Assembly: GCA_021234155.1 (NCBI GenBank)
Contig: JAJEKV010000033.1
Coordinates: 1,839,454-1,903,453 of the forward strand
Length of the DNA: 64,000 nucleotides
Reading direction: 5' to 3'
Origin: Isoetes taiwanensis
Taxonomy: Eukaryota; Streptophyta; Lycopodiopsida; Isoetales; Isoetaceae
Position 1 is the stretch's first letter. Each line of letters opens with the position of its first letter. The translations under genes and the position numbers were made by a program. Positions 35,266-47,493 of the stretch are shown here, piece by piece. The notes beneath the pieces were generated by a model. It was given only the letters and a program-made list of their open reading frames with translations. It was not told where the DNA came from and ran no database searches.

Positions 35266-36068
35266 TTGTTTGTGAGATTTGGCATTCATGTTCTTGAAGG
35301 CAGGGAATTCATCTTCTTCACTGATCTCGAAGATGCCGTATACAACAGGTACTTGGGGTGAAGTTTATTAGCATGACCAAACAGGAGGGCTTTCCACTCC
35401 CTGCAGATATGAACCTTCGTTGCATGGATTGCCAATATCATCCAAGGTCTAGCATGCTGGAGAAAGTGCGTGAAGGCAAAAATTTGGAAATTCAGTCTCA
35501 AAAAGATGCTTTTCAAAAAGCTAAACAGAACACATAGCTAGATAGAGAAAGAAGGTTAGACCATCTTACCTTCAGAGTATGCCCAATGGTAAGTTAGATA
35601 CTATCTAAGGAGGGATTTTCGTACTGAGTATTTACTGGCTAGTTGGCAAGTTGTATGCAAATAGGCAAGTTGTTTGTGAGATTTGGCATTCATGTTCTTG
35701 AAGGCAGGGAATTCATCTTCTTCACTGATCTCGAAGATGCCGTATACAACAGGTATTTGGGGTGAAGTTTATTGGCATGACCAACAGGAGGGCTTTCCAC
35801 TCCCTGCAGATGTGAACCTTCGTTGCATGGATTGCCAATATCATCCAAGGTCTAGCATGCTGGAGAAATTGCGTGAAGGCAAAAATTTGGAAATTCAGTC
35901 TCAAAAAGATGCTTTTCAAAAAGCTAAACAGAACACATAGCTAGATAGAGAAAGAAGGTTAGACCATCTTACCTTCAGAGTATGCCCAATGGTAAGTTAG
36001 ATACTATCTAAGGAGGGATTTTCGTACTGAGTATTTACTGGCTAGTTGGCAAGTTGTATGCAAATAGG
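35266..36068 (+). repeat. Recent tandem duplication, two units of about 403 bp
   Basis: The block from TTGTTTGTGAGATTTGGCAT to GCAAGTTGTATGCAAATAGGC occurs at 35267-35669 and again at 35671-36068. I see only about five base differences (for example ACTTGGG/ATTTGGG, TTAGCATG/TTGGCATG, AAGTGCG/AATTGCG) and one single-base length difference (ACCAAACAGG/ACCAACAGG). The copies are therefore young compared with the rest of the window. Confidence 0.95.
35683..35940 (+). CDS. Unrecognised 85-codon open frame in second duplicate
   Basis: The second duplicated unit contains an open frame from ATG at 35683 to TAG at 35940. Its translation includes IWGEVYWHDQQEGFPLPADV, then LRCMDCQYHPRSSMLEKLRE and a Lys/Gln-rich tail (KDAFQKAKQNT). 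In the first unit the same frame is broken by one extra A near 35380 and a stop in VY-HD. The protein-like composition (paired Cys, no low complexity) suggests a captured exon or element coding piece. No family is recognised, and the antisense frame is equally open, so a chance frame is possible. Confidence 0.25.
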   Translation: MAFMFLKAGNSSSSLISKMPYTTGIWGEVYWHDQQEGFPLPADVNLRCMDCQYHPRSSMLEKLREGKNLEIQSQKDAFQKAKQNT

Positions 36069-36949
36069 CTAAGGATCCAATTTCATTTACCCCTATCTCA
36101 AGCCCTGTGGGGATAGGACCAACCATAGATGCCAGAGGCGATACCTTGAGCTTAGAGAGCATAGAGCTTGTACCAGAGCCCTTAGCTCTACCGCAAGTAG
36201 TCAAGAGGTACACCGGCTTCCATCTTGATGTCTCGAGTAAGTATAGATCTAGGAGCCCATTGTGGAACAAATGACCGATACTTGTCCAATTTCCAAGGGT
36301 CAGAGGCAAGGTTGCAGTCAAGCATCCTCATCAGGGGAACTCTAATCTCCCTACCCTCATGGCAACCCTTACTAGCAAGAGCAGTGTAATCACAATCTTT
36401 CTCATTGGTGCTAATTTAACTAGATCACGCTTGCATTGCTACCCAGCCCATGGCAATCCTTTAGTTTGCCCACGAAGATTACAGATGAATTCAATTTGGG
36501 AGCTGAATTGGTCCAAGATCACTGGAACTAGGAACATTACTAACGAATGAATCATTGTTTCTTTGAGGTAAGGTTTAGAGAGTGTACCTCTCCATATATG
36601 CAATGAATATGGAATATAAGAACAAGATCATAAATCAAGATCACCCATAAGAACAAGATCATACATCAAAGACCTCAAAAGCAGCAGTCCACATACCCAC
36701 AAAAGAACTCTTAGCTTGTAAAGCAGCAAATGGGATGATCCACTAACTTTGTGGCATCCATAGTTGAGGAGCTTGGTAGTAGGACGCACAGCATGGGAAT
36801 GGTGATATAGCGGTCCCGAAATCTACATACAACTCATGAGTGTTACACTCTCCTTCCTTGAAAGAAGACAAAAATCATCCTCGGCATTGTTACAATTAAC
36901 TAGAACATACTACTTAGAAAAAGTAATACTTTGCCATTAAATTTTTTTA
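36069..36949. other. Intergenic DNA, nothing recognised
   Basis: Short frames on both strands without domain features. A local repeat ATAAGAACAAGATCATA is present twice near 36616 and 36648. Confidence 0.35.
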
Positions 36950-38775
36950 TCCAAAATTACATTTTCTAGATAGCATGCCTCCTTAGTTTAGGCATTCAAA
37001 AGGAGAGAAAGTCCTTCGACCCTCTTCCTTTCCCTAAGAGCTTCTTCTTTGCTTGCAAATTTTCGCTTGATCAAGTCTTCTTTGCATGTCATCCTCCTTG
37101 TAACTAATCCCTTGATTGAAGAACTTTTTCAGGTTCCACGGGGATTTTTAAATGTGGAGGAGCTCTAGATCATAACCTAATTTTCCCACTTTTCTAACTA
37201 TTCTGAACGATCCTACCCATCTTGATGCCCAACTTCTTTGTCATTCTAATTTATAATTTGCCTTTCTTAACCACAACTTTGAGCCTTACTTCATAATCTT
37301 TCTCAAAATTCTTATCCATGCAGTGCTTATCTATGTAGGTGTCTTGCCTTGCTTGTGTCTTAAGGATGCAGTTCCTTGCCTCCTTGCCGCTAACTTCCAT
37401 ATTTTAGAACAAATCTTGTACCAATTATGCTTCGGATACTGGGTCGTGCCATGTTGCTGGAGCCAAATAATTGGTATCTATATGTTACCATAAAAGGTGT
37501 CATGCCTGTAACGGTTCCGCCAGGATTTCTTGTATCTCTGGTGGAACTTCTTCTTCAGCTTGGATTGCATTTGACTCAGGTATCATTATAGTTAGCTCGA
37601 TATACTTATCTATCGTTGCATTCAGTTGCTTAAAGGACATCAGCTTAACTTCTTAGCTTAGAGAAACACCCCTTGTCGAGGACTGAAATTGTCCTTTCAT
37701 AGGAAACAATCAATGTGTAGTTCAACTTCAGCCATGCTGATGATTAGATCATACCTTTCTGATGCAAATACTTGCACTGATATTTACGCTTTGATGGTTG
37801 AAAAAGCTATTCATGCAACCTACTACTTCTTCTATGGGCATAGTCATTTGGCCATTGGTAGTCTGACTTTTCCTTTCTTGAAATCCCTTGTTGAAAACTC
37901 AAGCTTCTCTTTCAATGAGATGAAATTGTGGAAGCTTCCACTATCCATGAGAATTATAACTTCTTTTTTCTCCTATTTTGACTATGACAATTATGATGTA
38001 CGTTAATCATCAACCTTACCTGCATCAATGGCAGCATAGATTGTCATCCACTCATCCTCATCCTGTTCCTCTTCTCTAGTTGCTACTAGCAAGGCTTCAC
38101 ATTTCTCACTTTCATCCTCTTCCTCTGCTGCAGTGCCTCAATCATTGATTTTGAAGTTGGCCGACTTAACCTTAGGTAGTTATAAGTCATATGACTTGCT
38201 GACATACAAATAAAACTGAACTTTTTGGACCTTGCTATTTTTATTAGATATCAGCTTATTCAAGAATTCCTTGAGTTTTGGGTTCATTGAGGGCCTCCGA
38301 TCGTCTTTTTTTACCTCTTGTTATCGGGCCTTCCACTATCATTTTTTTCTATTTCTATCTTGCCAATTGAACGACTTTTTTTTTTTTAATTGTATCCTGC
38401 ATTCTTTCTGTTGTTCTGAAAGGATTCCTTGAAAGATTCCCCTTTTTTTTCTGTGGATTGATGATAGCTTCTCTTATTGCTGTCTCTTCTTGTAGGTGCA
38501 AAGCTTACTTAACATGTTGCAGTCAATTCCAGGTTCTTATCATAATCTTTTGCTTCTCTGATTGTCGTTAGTTTGCAATTCATTACTTACAGAGACCTCC
38601 AACGTATCCTTCGACAACTTCTTTTTCTAGAAGTGAAGCATTATAGTCTAAGGTTCACCTATGCACGTATGTATTTGAACAAAGACTTGCTCCTTTGGGT
38701 TAACCTTGCCACAGAATGTCGTTGCTTGATCATGAAATCATTTGGAATCCAATCCTTTCGAAAGTTTTGAAGGTA
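36950..38775 (-). pseudogene. Ty3/gypsy remnant, heavily deleted
   Basis: On the minus strand, 37150-37345 reads as an integrase C-terminal domain: KNFEKDYEV, LKVVVKKGK, IRMTKKLGIKMGRIVQ. It is preceded by QARQDTYIDKH (about 37335-37370) and TPFMVTYRYQLF (about 37465-37500). Upstream (37540-37660) is ELTIMIPESN, then EEEVPPEIQEILAEP, which resembles the segment before a gypsy RT. Further upstream (38020-38140) is an acidic run with EEEDESEKCEASLVATREEE. The RT itself is absent, so the copy has a large internal deletion. Many stops are present. Orientation is clear from the order of blocks; lineage is not assignable. Confidence 0.5.
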
Positions 38776-39349
38776 GTCCTTCCTTTTGGTCAATGCCAGC
38801 TTTATCGTACTCATTCTCGCATGTTTTCTTCACCAAATGCAAGGTGCCCCAATTAGCCCGCTCATTACTATCCTTGTACTATTGATCGAGCTCACCAATT
38901 CTCTGCCCCTTCAAAGATTTGGAGGCTTGGAGCTTTTTTCTCGTCTTTGTGTTCCTTCTTGTTGTGGCCTTCATTGTTTTGAGATACGGACGAGCTAGTT
39001 GATGTACTCTTCCTCCTCCTTGCCAAATGAGATGAGCTACGCCCTCGCCTAATAGTAGATATTGCTCTTAAATATGACGCTTGGAGACATGAGCATGAGG
39101 ATAAGATAACAAACCTTGTTGCGGGGTGTGTGCACTCGTATTGTGAGATGTAGGAAGTCTCAAACTCTTTCATTGGCATGATCTCCGTGATCAAGAGCTT
39201 GATTTCATCTCTGGCTCATTGAAGTAAGAGGTTTCGCTTGATGTGCAGTACTATTTTGGTTGATCACGAACCCATTGACCAATATGATTAAGTTATTCCT
39301 ACAGATCCTACGGTTTCTTGTTCAGCTAGAAAAAACAAACGTATTATAT
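38776..39349. other. Possible gag-side flank of the gypsy remnant
   Basis: The minus frame 38892-39194 has a basic, Ser-rich stretch (RRRKSTSTSSSVSQNNEGHN) and a Lys/Glu-rich part. It could be retrotransposon gag but carries no diagnostic motif. Confidence 0.2.
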
Positions 39350-39800
39350 CATTGCTAGCCTATATGCATTTCAAGTTAAAATATAGAAGGAATTACGCAC
39401 ATGTCCATTGTATATATTAAATCCTAAGGAAAAAAATAGTTTACATTATTGGTACAAGTTTGCTATGCCTCTACACGAAGCTCAAGTTTAATCACAAAAT
39501 TTAGGAGAAACCCCCTTATTTAATTCATAACCAATCACCAAGAAAATATGGTCTACCTAATTGCCAGCGTTTATGCGTTTAAAGTTAAACATACAAGGAA
39601 TTATACACAACATGCCGAATAAATATATTAAATCCCTAAGGGGAAAAAAGGTTTACATTATCCACACAAGATTTGTTATGCTTCTATACGAAGCACAAGT
39701 TTAGTTACAAAATTTGAGTCAAGCACCTATATTTAATTCGTAAACCAATGACTATCACTACTATCTATAGTTATGTTGGTTATATAGAAGAGATGGTCTA
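39350..39800. repeat. Tandem duplication, unit about 210 bp, diverged
   Basis: Two units share, in order, TTGCYAGCSTWTATGCRTTT, GGAATTAYRCACA, TATATTAAATCCYTAAGG, GTTTACATTAT, ATACGAAGCACAAGTTTA and TATTTAATTC. They start at about 39350 and 39560. Their divergence is far greater than that of the duplication at 35266. Confidence 0.75.
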
Positions 39801-40024
39801 CCTATTCTTTGCAAGCATCTAAGTCTCTGGGCCACCCTCTTGGTGGTCCATTGTAGGATAGACTACAAGAATGCAAACAGTAAGCCCATCTCTGCGAATT
39901 GCTCGGATTCGTGGTCGTCTACATCTTTGTGTATCGTTGCTCCATATGTATTTCCCAACTTGCACCACTATCTATGATGAGGTTCATGGGTTACCGGCGT
40001 TGCTTGTGGGAGTGATGCTACTAG
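39801..40024. other. Non-coding spacer
   Basis: Nothing was recognised before the LINE 3' end that begins at about 40025. Confidence 0.3.
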
Positions 40025-41085
40025 AAACAAAGAGAAATGAATGAAATATGAATTTAATATGTCTGCAAACCACCAGGCCTATGAGCCGTTTAACACTGTA
40101 CATTAAACATTGTAAAAAATATCTTCTAATGCATCTTCATAGAGAAATGCATCAGATATCTCCCACTTATCCTCCTCTTTCTCTTTAACTCCAATATCCT
40201 TTAGCATAGTTTCCCTTTGTTCCATCATCTACATTATAAACTTGCCTATAATATTTTTTGACAAATCAAAAAAGGTAACCAAGTCCTTACAATTTATTTG
40301 ATGCTTAGAATGGAGACCTGTATGTTGTGGACAATGCACAAGAACATGTGCCTCGTCTTCAACTTCCCCCATATCACATAGTTTACACATCCTGAGCTCA
40401 TGAGGTATATTACTCCATCCACCCAGTTCCACAACCAATCTGCGAGAACTGGGCCTTAATCTACTAATTGCATGCCTACATTTGATTGATACCCCTTCGC
40501 TTAAATATTTTGGCTGTTGAAGGGGAGGATTAATGAGTTTCTTATAATATTTTTTCTTCACCTCATGAACATGCCAAGATCTCTTTGCCACATGTTCTTA
40601 TACCCAATCCCTAATGTCTCTGTGTTGGATGAACAAATCATTCCAATCCCCATTTTCTCATCCAAATCTTCATATCCACATAACACCCTCTATCTCTCGT
40701 TGCATTCATGGCAATTCTAGGCATGCATTCTTCATGCATATCCTTTGCATTTCCCAAACATATTCAAGGGTTTTACACAAAGCCTCAGTATGGCATCATG
40801 CCACATTCCACTAGCATCCCATCGTATGGTTTTTTTTTTTGCTTTAACTCCTAATTCTGTTCTGAAAATTTTCTTCTGAACCTTTTCTATCTTTTTTAGG
40901 TCTCTTCCGCTAATCCAGGTGCCCACACCTCACAACCATACAATATTACGATTTCACCAGCACTTTATATAACGTTTTCTTTAAATCAAAATTCTAAATA
41001 TCTGCATTTTTACTCTTGCCTTGCATGCTATATAAAGCCTTCAGCCCACTACTCTCTCTGATCTCTTGCCCGATTCCAACTTTTC
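40025..41085 (-). mobile_element. LINE copy C1: ORF2 C-terminal part and 3' end
   Basis: The minus frame 40229-40591 carries the C-terminal domain: CRHAISRLRPSSRRLVVELG, then a Cys/His box C-KLCDMGEVEDEAHVLVHCP. Frame 40732-40926 carries the preceding segment (KIEKVQKKIFRTELGVKAKK). At the 3' end CCACCAGGCCTATGAGCCGTT is followed by a degenerate AATGAAATATG tail near 40030-40050. This matches the 3' ends of copies C2 (42273-42310) and C4 (44667-44730). The copy appears 5'-truncated near 41085, just beyond GLKALYSMQ. Confidence 0.75.
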
Positions 41086-41745
41086 GGGGAGGGAGGGAGG
41101 GAGAGAAGGAGAGAACCATCTTATCCATACTAGCAATTTCTTATCCTGTTTATACTCAAATCCTTTGTCAGATAACCATTAATCCATACCTTTTCTCCTC
41201 TCAACAATGCCCACTTGCTCAAGGCACCATTCTTATTCTCCTTGCTTGTAAATTGCACAATAATATGCCTCATGTTACCAAGGGATTTGCCCACCCGAAA
41301 TGCCTCAACTATGTCACCCATCAAAATCTAACTTAGATTTGATAAACATGCTTACCTTCTCCTTTTGTGTTCTCTCCTTTGTATCTTCTGGTAGACCAAC
41401 CACGCGAATTATTATTCAAGCTCTGATTGGATGCTCACTCAAAATTTCTCCATCTCTAATTGTATCTGCTCCATATAAACCTTTTTAAAATCCTTTATCA
41501 ATGAGTTCGCAACTTCTTTTAGAGATTCCTGCATTGCTGCCATCAAATCAGCCTTCATAGCTTCCATTTTTTGCTGAATAGAAAGGGCTAGCGATTTTTC
41601 CATAGAGCTTTCAAATATATCAACAAAACCTGTTATTGGAGACTCAAATTCTACTGCAAGCAAGACATCAGAGTCAAGCTCTGATGCCAAGATGGCTGGA
41701 GCATCTCGATCAGGGGAACTACGAGAAGGAGACTACCTTTGAGCT
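41086..41745 (-). mobile_element. LINE ORF1 fragment
   Basis: The minus frame 41439-41690 forms a coiled coil (MEKSLALSIQQKMEAMKADL, AAMQESLKEVANSLIKDF). Frame 41130-41324 carries the RNA-binding block SLGNMRHIIVQFTSKENKNG and EKVWINGYLTKDLS. These correspond to the trimerising coiled coil and core domain of LINE ORF1 proteins. A stop and frame change separate them near 41330-41440. The proximal edge is a GGGAGGGAGG-type run at 41090-41113, which may mark the junction with C1. A deleted C1 or a separate copy are both possible. Confidence 0.6.
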
Positions 41746-41929
41746 TTTTTCTTGGCCATATATATTAATCAACAAAAAAGAACCCGATCGAAAAAAGCAA
41801 TTCAAAAAGCGAAACAAATCCAAACCTAGTCATCCATATAGCATTGAAAAGGTCTTGGAACCACCTTTTTAAAGAGCCTAATACGTGACAATCTAACACC
41901 TTGTGCGAGAGTTATGGCCTGTCAAATTT

Positions 41930-42077
41930 TCGCCGCAGAAACCCTAGCGTCCACTGGGGGGAGTACAATTTACGTCATATCACAAAACAACATCCCACAT
42001 GGACATATGAAGGTCCTCTAAATGTCTCAACAGAGACTTGAACATAAGACCTTTTAATTTCTAACTAGCACCAGAGG
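41930..42077 (-). mobile_element. tRNA-like SINE, family 2, copy 1
   Basis: The minus strand reads TCTGGTGCTAGTTAGAAATT, then GTCTTATGTTCAAGTCTCTG and a tail with CCACATGTG-like sequence. GTTCAAGTCTC resembles a pol III B box, and TGGTGCTAGTTAG a weak A box. It is homologous to the adjacent copy at 42121-42215, which supports the call. Confidence 0.5.

Positions 42078-42120
<43 letters not shown>
42078..42120 (+). repeat. (GATA)n microsatellite
   Basis: About 10 units. It lies exactly at the 3' side of the minus-strand SINE at 42121-42215 and so is probably that element's tail. Confidence 0.95.
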
Positions 42121-42122
<2 letters not shown>

Positions 42123-42215
42123 CTTTTATATCATGCCACATTGGCAGCATCCATGAGGATATATGACGGACCTCCAGAGACTTGAACACAAGACCTCTTA
42201 ATTGCTAACCCAATT
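42121..42215 (-). mobile_element. tRNA-like SINE, family 2, copy 2
   Basis: The minus strand reads GGGTTAGCAATTAAGAGGTC, then TTGTGTTCAAGTCTCTGGAG and GGTCCGTCATATATCC. It shares head, B-box-like GTTCAAGTCTC and body with copy 1, and ends in (TATC)n. Identification rests on the pair of copies and the box sequence. No cloverleaf could be drawn. Confidence 0.5.
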
Positions 42216-42221
42216 AAGAGA

Positions 42222-42272
42222 GAAATGAAATGAAATGAAATGAAATGAAATGAAATGAAATGAAATGAAATG
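42222..42272 (+). repeat. (AAATG)n microsatellite, about 10 units
   Basis: Pentanucleotide run directly adjoining the 3' end of LINE copy C2 (minus strand), of which it is the likely tail. Confidence 0.95.
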
Positions 42273-43750
42273 TATTATGTCTATGAAGGCCTCATACGTC
42301 TATAAGACGACAAATTATAGTTTACATCAAGTCTTCTGGGAAGTCCACATCAAAGGGCTTCCTCAAGTTCCTCTCTTCAATCATCATCACTCTCAAACAA
42401 CAAAGTTTGTAATTGTTTTACACTAGATTCTCTTGTAGAACTTCAATAATGAAAGCTCCAACTAAATTAGCATCCAATGAACACAACTCAATCAAATTAT
42501 CAATCATAATACCATACCTAGCCCTAATCATCACATAATCAGGGCAACTTATCATCACATGATATTCATCTTCGACATCTCCACTACCACAAACCTTACA
42601 TGTACAACTGTCCCTGGCGATCTTCCCCCACGCCCACCTCAACCTCCAGTCTAAAGGAGCGAAGTCTCATCCTGCTGATTGCATACCTCTTAGCCATTGA
42701 GATATTAGCATGTAAGTGCATAGCTTGCATTAGACAAGGATTCGTATTAAGCCTATACATGCGCATCTTTGGTTGTGGACAACCACAATTTATCCATGAC
42801 TTTATGTTTGACCCATCTTCTAATGTCCCCATCATACATCAATGCCTCCTCGAAAGAAATATTCCATTTAGCCATCCATTGCTTAATGTCAAAGTACCAA
42901 CCATATTCTGCGCTTGCTTGCATCGCTTTATATGAAAGCCAACTGTCATTATGTTGCCTCAATTTCTTCACAAATTTGACGCATCTAATAAGAGCTTCTC
43001 CTTCCATCGACATAAGTCTGCATTTAGCAAGTAGCATGGGGTATGGAGTCTACATCTTTAGACCTAGCTCCTCTCTTCGGAATTTCTTCAATACTTGCTC
43101 AATATCCTCCCAGAGATTTTTAGATAGACTAGGCCCCCAAACCTCGCTTCCATATAAAATGACTATTTGTACCAATGCAAAAAAGAGTTTCATTAATCCA
43201 TGATCATAGATGTTTCTTTCTGCTCGGGCTCTGTAAAGCATATAAAGCCTTTAGCCCACCTTCAACCCTTTGTGCTCCATCTATGATTTTTATGGATAGC
43301 CAAACCTAAATATTTGTATATGTCATATACCTGTACATCATTCCGATTATATTTGAAATGATTCTCTTGCTTGAGTATCCCAACCGCCATCATTCTTTTT
43401 TGTCCAAGTTCACTTGCATGCTAGTATGAATGCAAAACAAAAATAATGCATCTAAATGTCTTTGCATGTGTTCCTTTGACCTAACGAAGACTACGACATT
43501 ATCGACATAAATCATAAATCAAAAGCCGTATCACATGACTGTAGGAGTCAGTACATCCATCCCATTTTCTATGAGCCAATCATCCAAGCTATCAATAAAT
43601 AGTCCAAACAAGGTAGAAGATAAAGGGCATCCTTGTTTTACTCCAATATTGCTTGGAATTTTGGTAGGATCATCAAGGGCAAGAGGGAAAGATAACTGCA
43701 CTAGCACCTTTTCATATCACATTCGTACTGCCTTAGGATTCCATGACCAA
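42273..43750 (-). mobile_element. LINE copy C2: RT palm to C-terminus and 3' end
   Basis: From its 5' side on the minus strand: a junction near 43750 inside an AVRM-like motif; VKQGCPLSSTLFGLFIDSLD (about 43570-43640, with shifts); the segment around YGSEVWGPSLSKNLWED (about 43110-43160); RFVKKLRQHNDSWLSYKAMQ (about 42900-42985); RYAISRMRLRSFRLEVEVG (about 42640-42710); and the Cys/His box CKVCGSGDVEDEYHVMISCP (about 42530-42600). The frame ends at 42418. The 3' UTR ends CATACGTCTATAAGACGAC...TATTATGTC and then (AAATG)n. Several frames are broken between 43250 and 43700. Confidence 0.8.
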
Positions 43751-44545
43751 ATGTGTGTTCTCCTACACATGCTCTGCAATGCACATAAAGCCCTTTGTCC
43801 ACCATCGATTCGTTGTGTGATGCATGCATTCCATCTATGATTCCTGTTAAATACAAGGCCCATTGAATATTTGTATGAATCACACATACTTACCATATTT
43901 CCTTTATATCTGAAAATGGGTTCTTGTTTAAGCGCTCCTACAATCATAATGCTCGTTTTTTCGAGGTTCACCTGCATACTTGTTTGATAACAAAAATCAG
44001 CCAACCCTTCCAAGTGTTTTTGCATATGATCCTTAGAGCGTGCAAAAATGACTACATCATCTGCATACATTAGCAACTGGATCAGATATCCATGTATTTC
44101 CATTCCCCCTGGGCAAACTCTTAAGCAACCAATCCTCTAAACCATCAATAAAAAGTCCAAACAATGTGGGGGATAGCGGACATCCCTGTTTCACCCCAAG
44201 ATTACTTTCAACCTGGATATCCAATGAAAATGGTAAAGATAATTGCACAAGCACGTTTTCATACAAAACTCGGACTGCATCTCTAAGCTCCTTGGGTACC
44301 TTCAACTTATCCAACCTTTCCCACAATTGGTCACATGGCACCTTATCAAATGCTTTCTTAAAGTCTACAAATGCCATGTAAACTGTTTTTTTAGTAGCTT
44401 TAACCATATCAGATATAGTTTTTAACACTAATAAGTGGTCTAAAGTAGCCCTTCCTGCTCTAAAACCTGCTTGTGATTCTGCGCACTTTTGATTGTGCTC
44501 TGCCCAAATATTAATCGTTTTTTCTAAGGTAGTGGCAAAAAGCTT
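43717..44545 (-). mobile_element. LINE copy C3: reverse transcriptase palm
   Basis: The minus frames 44057-44428 and 43717-44103 carry YMAFVDFKKAFDKVPCDQLW, GVKQGCPLSPTLFGLFIDG, the intact catalytic loop LLMYADDVVIFARS, VNLEKTSIMIVG and a thumb segment ending near 43755. Both catalytic Asp residues of YADD are kept. The copy is truncated on both sides: its 3' side merges into C2, and its 5' side stops next to the (AG)n run. This is the best-preserved RT of the cluster. Confidence 0.85.
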
Positions 44546-46850
<2,305 letters not shown>

Positions 46851-47412
46851 TGATGCTAAGTTCAATTTATTGCAAATCAAATTTTTTGGCTAATATCAAG
46901 AAATTCTTTGACCTTCGACTAACCAATATATCTGCTAAAATTTGTTGACTAACTATCAAGAAATGCTTTGACCTTCTTTACGATCTTCGACTAAACAAAA
47001 TCTACAACCAATCATTTTGTAGTGTTTCCTTTTAAGGGTATTCATGCTTGGCATGCCTTGCACTCATCCACTTTGCCTAGCTTTGTGATAGATGGTGGAT
47101 ATTAACCAATGGCAATGGCGTCATAGTGAGATAATGGAGGGCTTAAAATGCTCAATTTCCTAAACCAATGGAGGGATTGCTCAAGGGAAACTCGAAAAAC
47201 ATACCAATGACGTCCAAGGAAAGTGGATCAACATTCTTGGATATCATCCAATCGCGGATATCATCCAATCGCTGATTGCCATGTGGCAACCATTCTAATC
47301 AAGAATGGAGACAGAGTCTGCATTCTTGGAGTTACTTGGTGCATCCGGTGTCTTCTTCGTGGATTCTTTCCTTGACGTCGTGGAGTAGAAACAAGTTGAG
47401 CTTTCTTGTGCT
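46851..47412. other. Intergenic DNA
   Basis: Only short local duplications were seen, such as ATATCATCCAATCGC twice at about 47240-47270 and AAGAAATKCTTTGACCTTC twice at about 46895-46975. Confidence 0.35.
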
Positions 47413-47493
47413 GGAATGGGAGCTGGCTACCTCCAGCAGCCAGTCGCACCTACCTGGCGCTCCTGGCTGCTGGAGGTAGCCAGCTCACATTCC
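47413..47493. repeat. Near-perfect 31-bp inverted repeat with 19-bp loop
   Basis: GAGCTGGCTACC...CAGCCAG at 47420-47443 is perfectly complementary to CTGGCTGCTGG...CAGCTC at 47463-47486. After one mismatch (47419/47487) the pairing continues six bases outward (GGAATG with CATTCC). The loop is 47444-47462. A transcript of either strand would form a very stable hairpin. Confidence 0.95.

Noticed and set aside
35266-36068. Duplication as LTR pair of a retrotransposon
   Set aside because: The two units are directly adjacent with no internal region, and have no TG...CA ends or primer-binding site.
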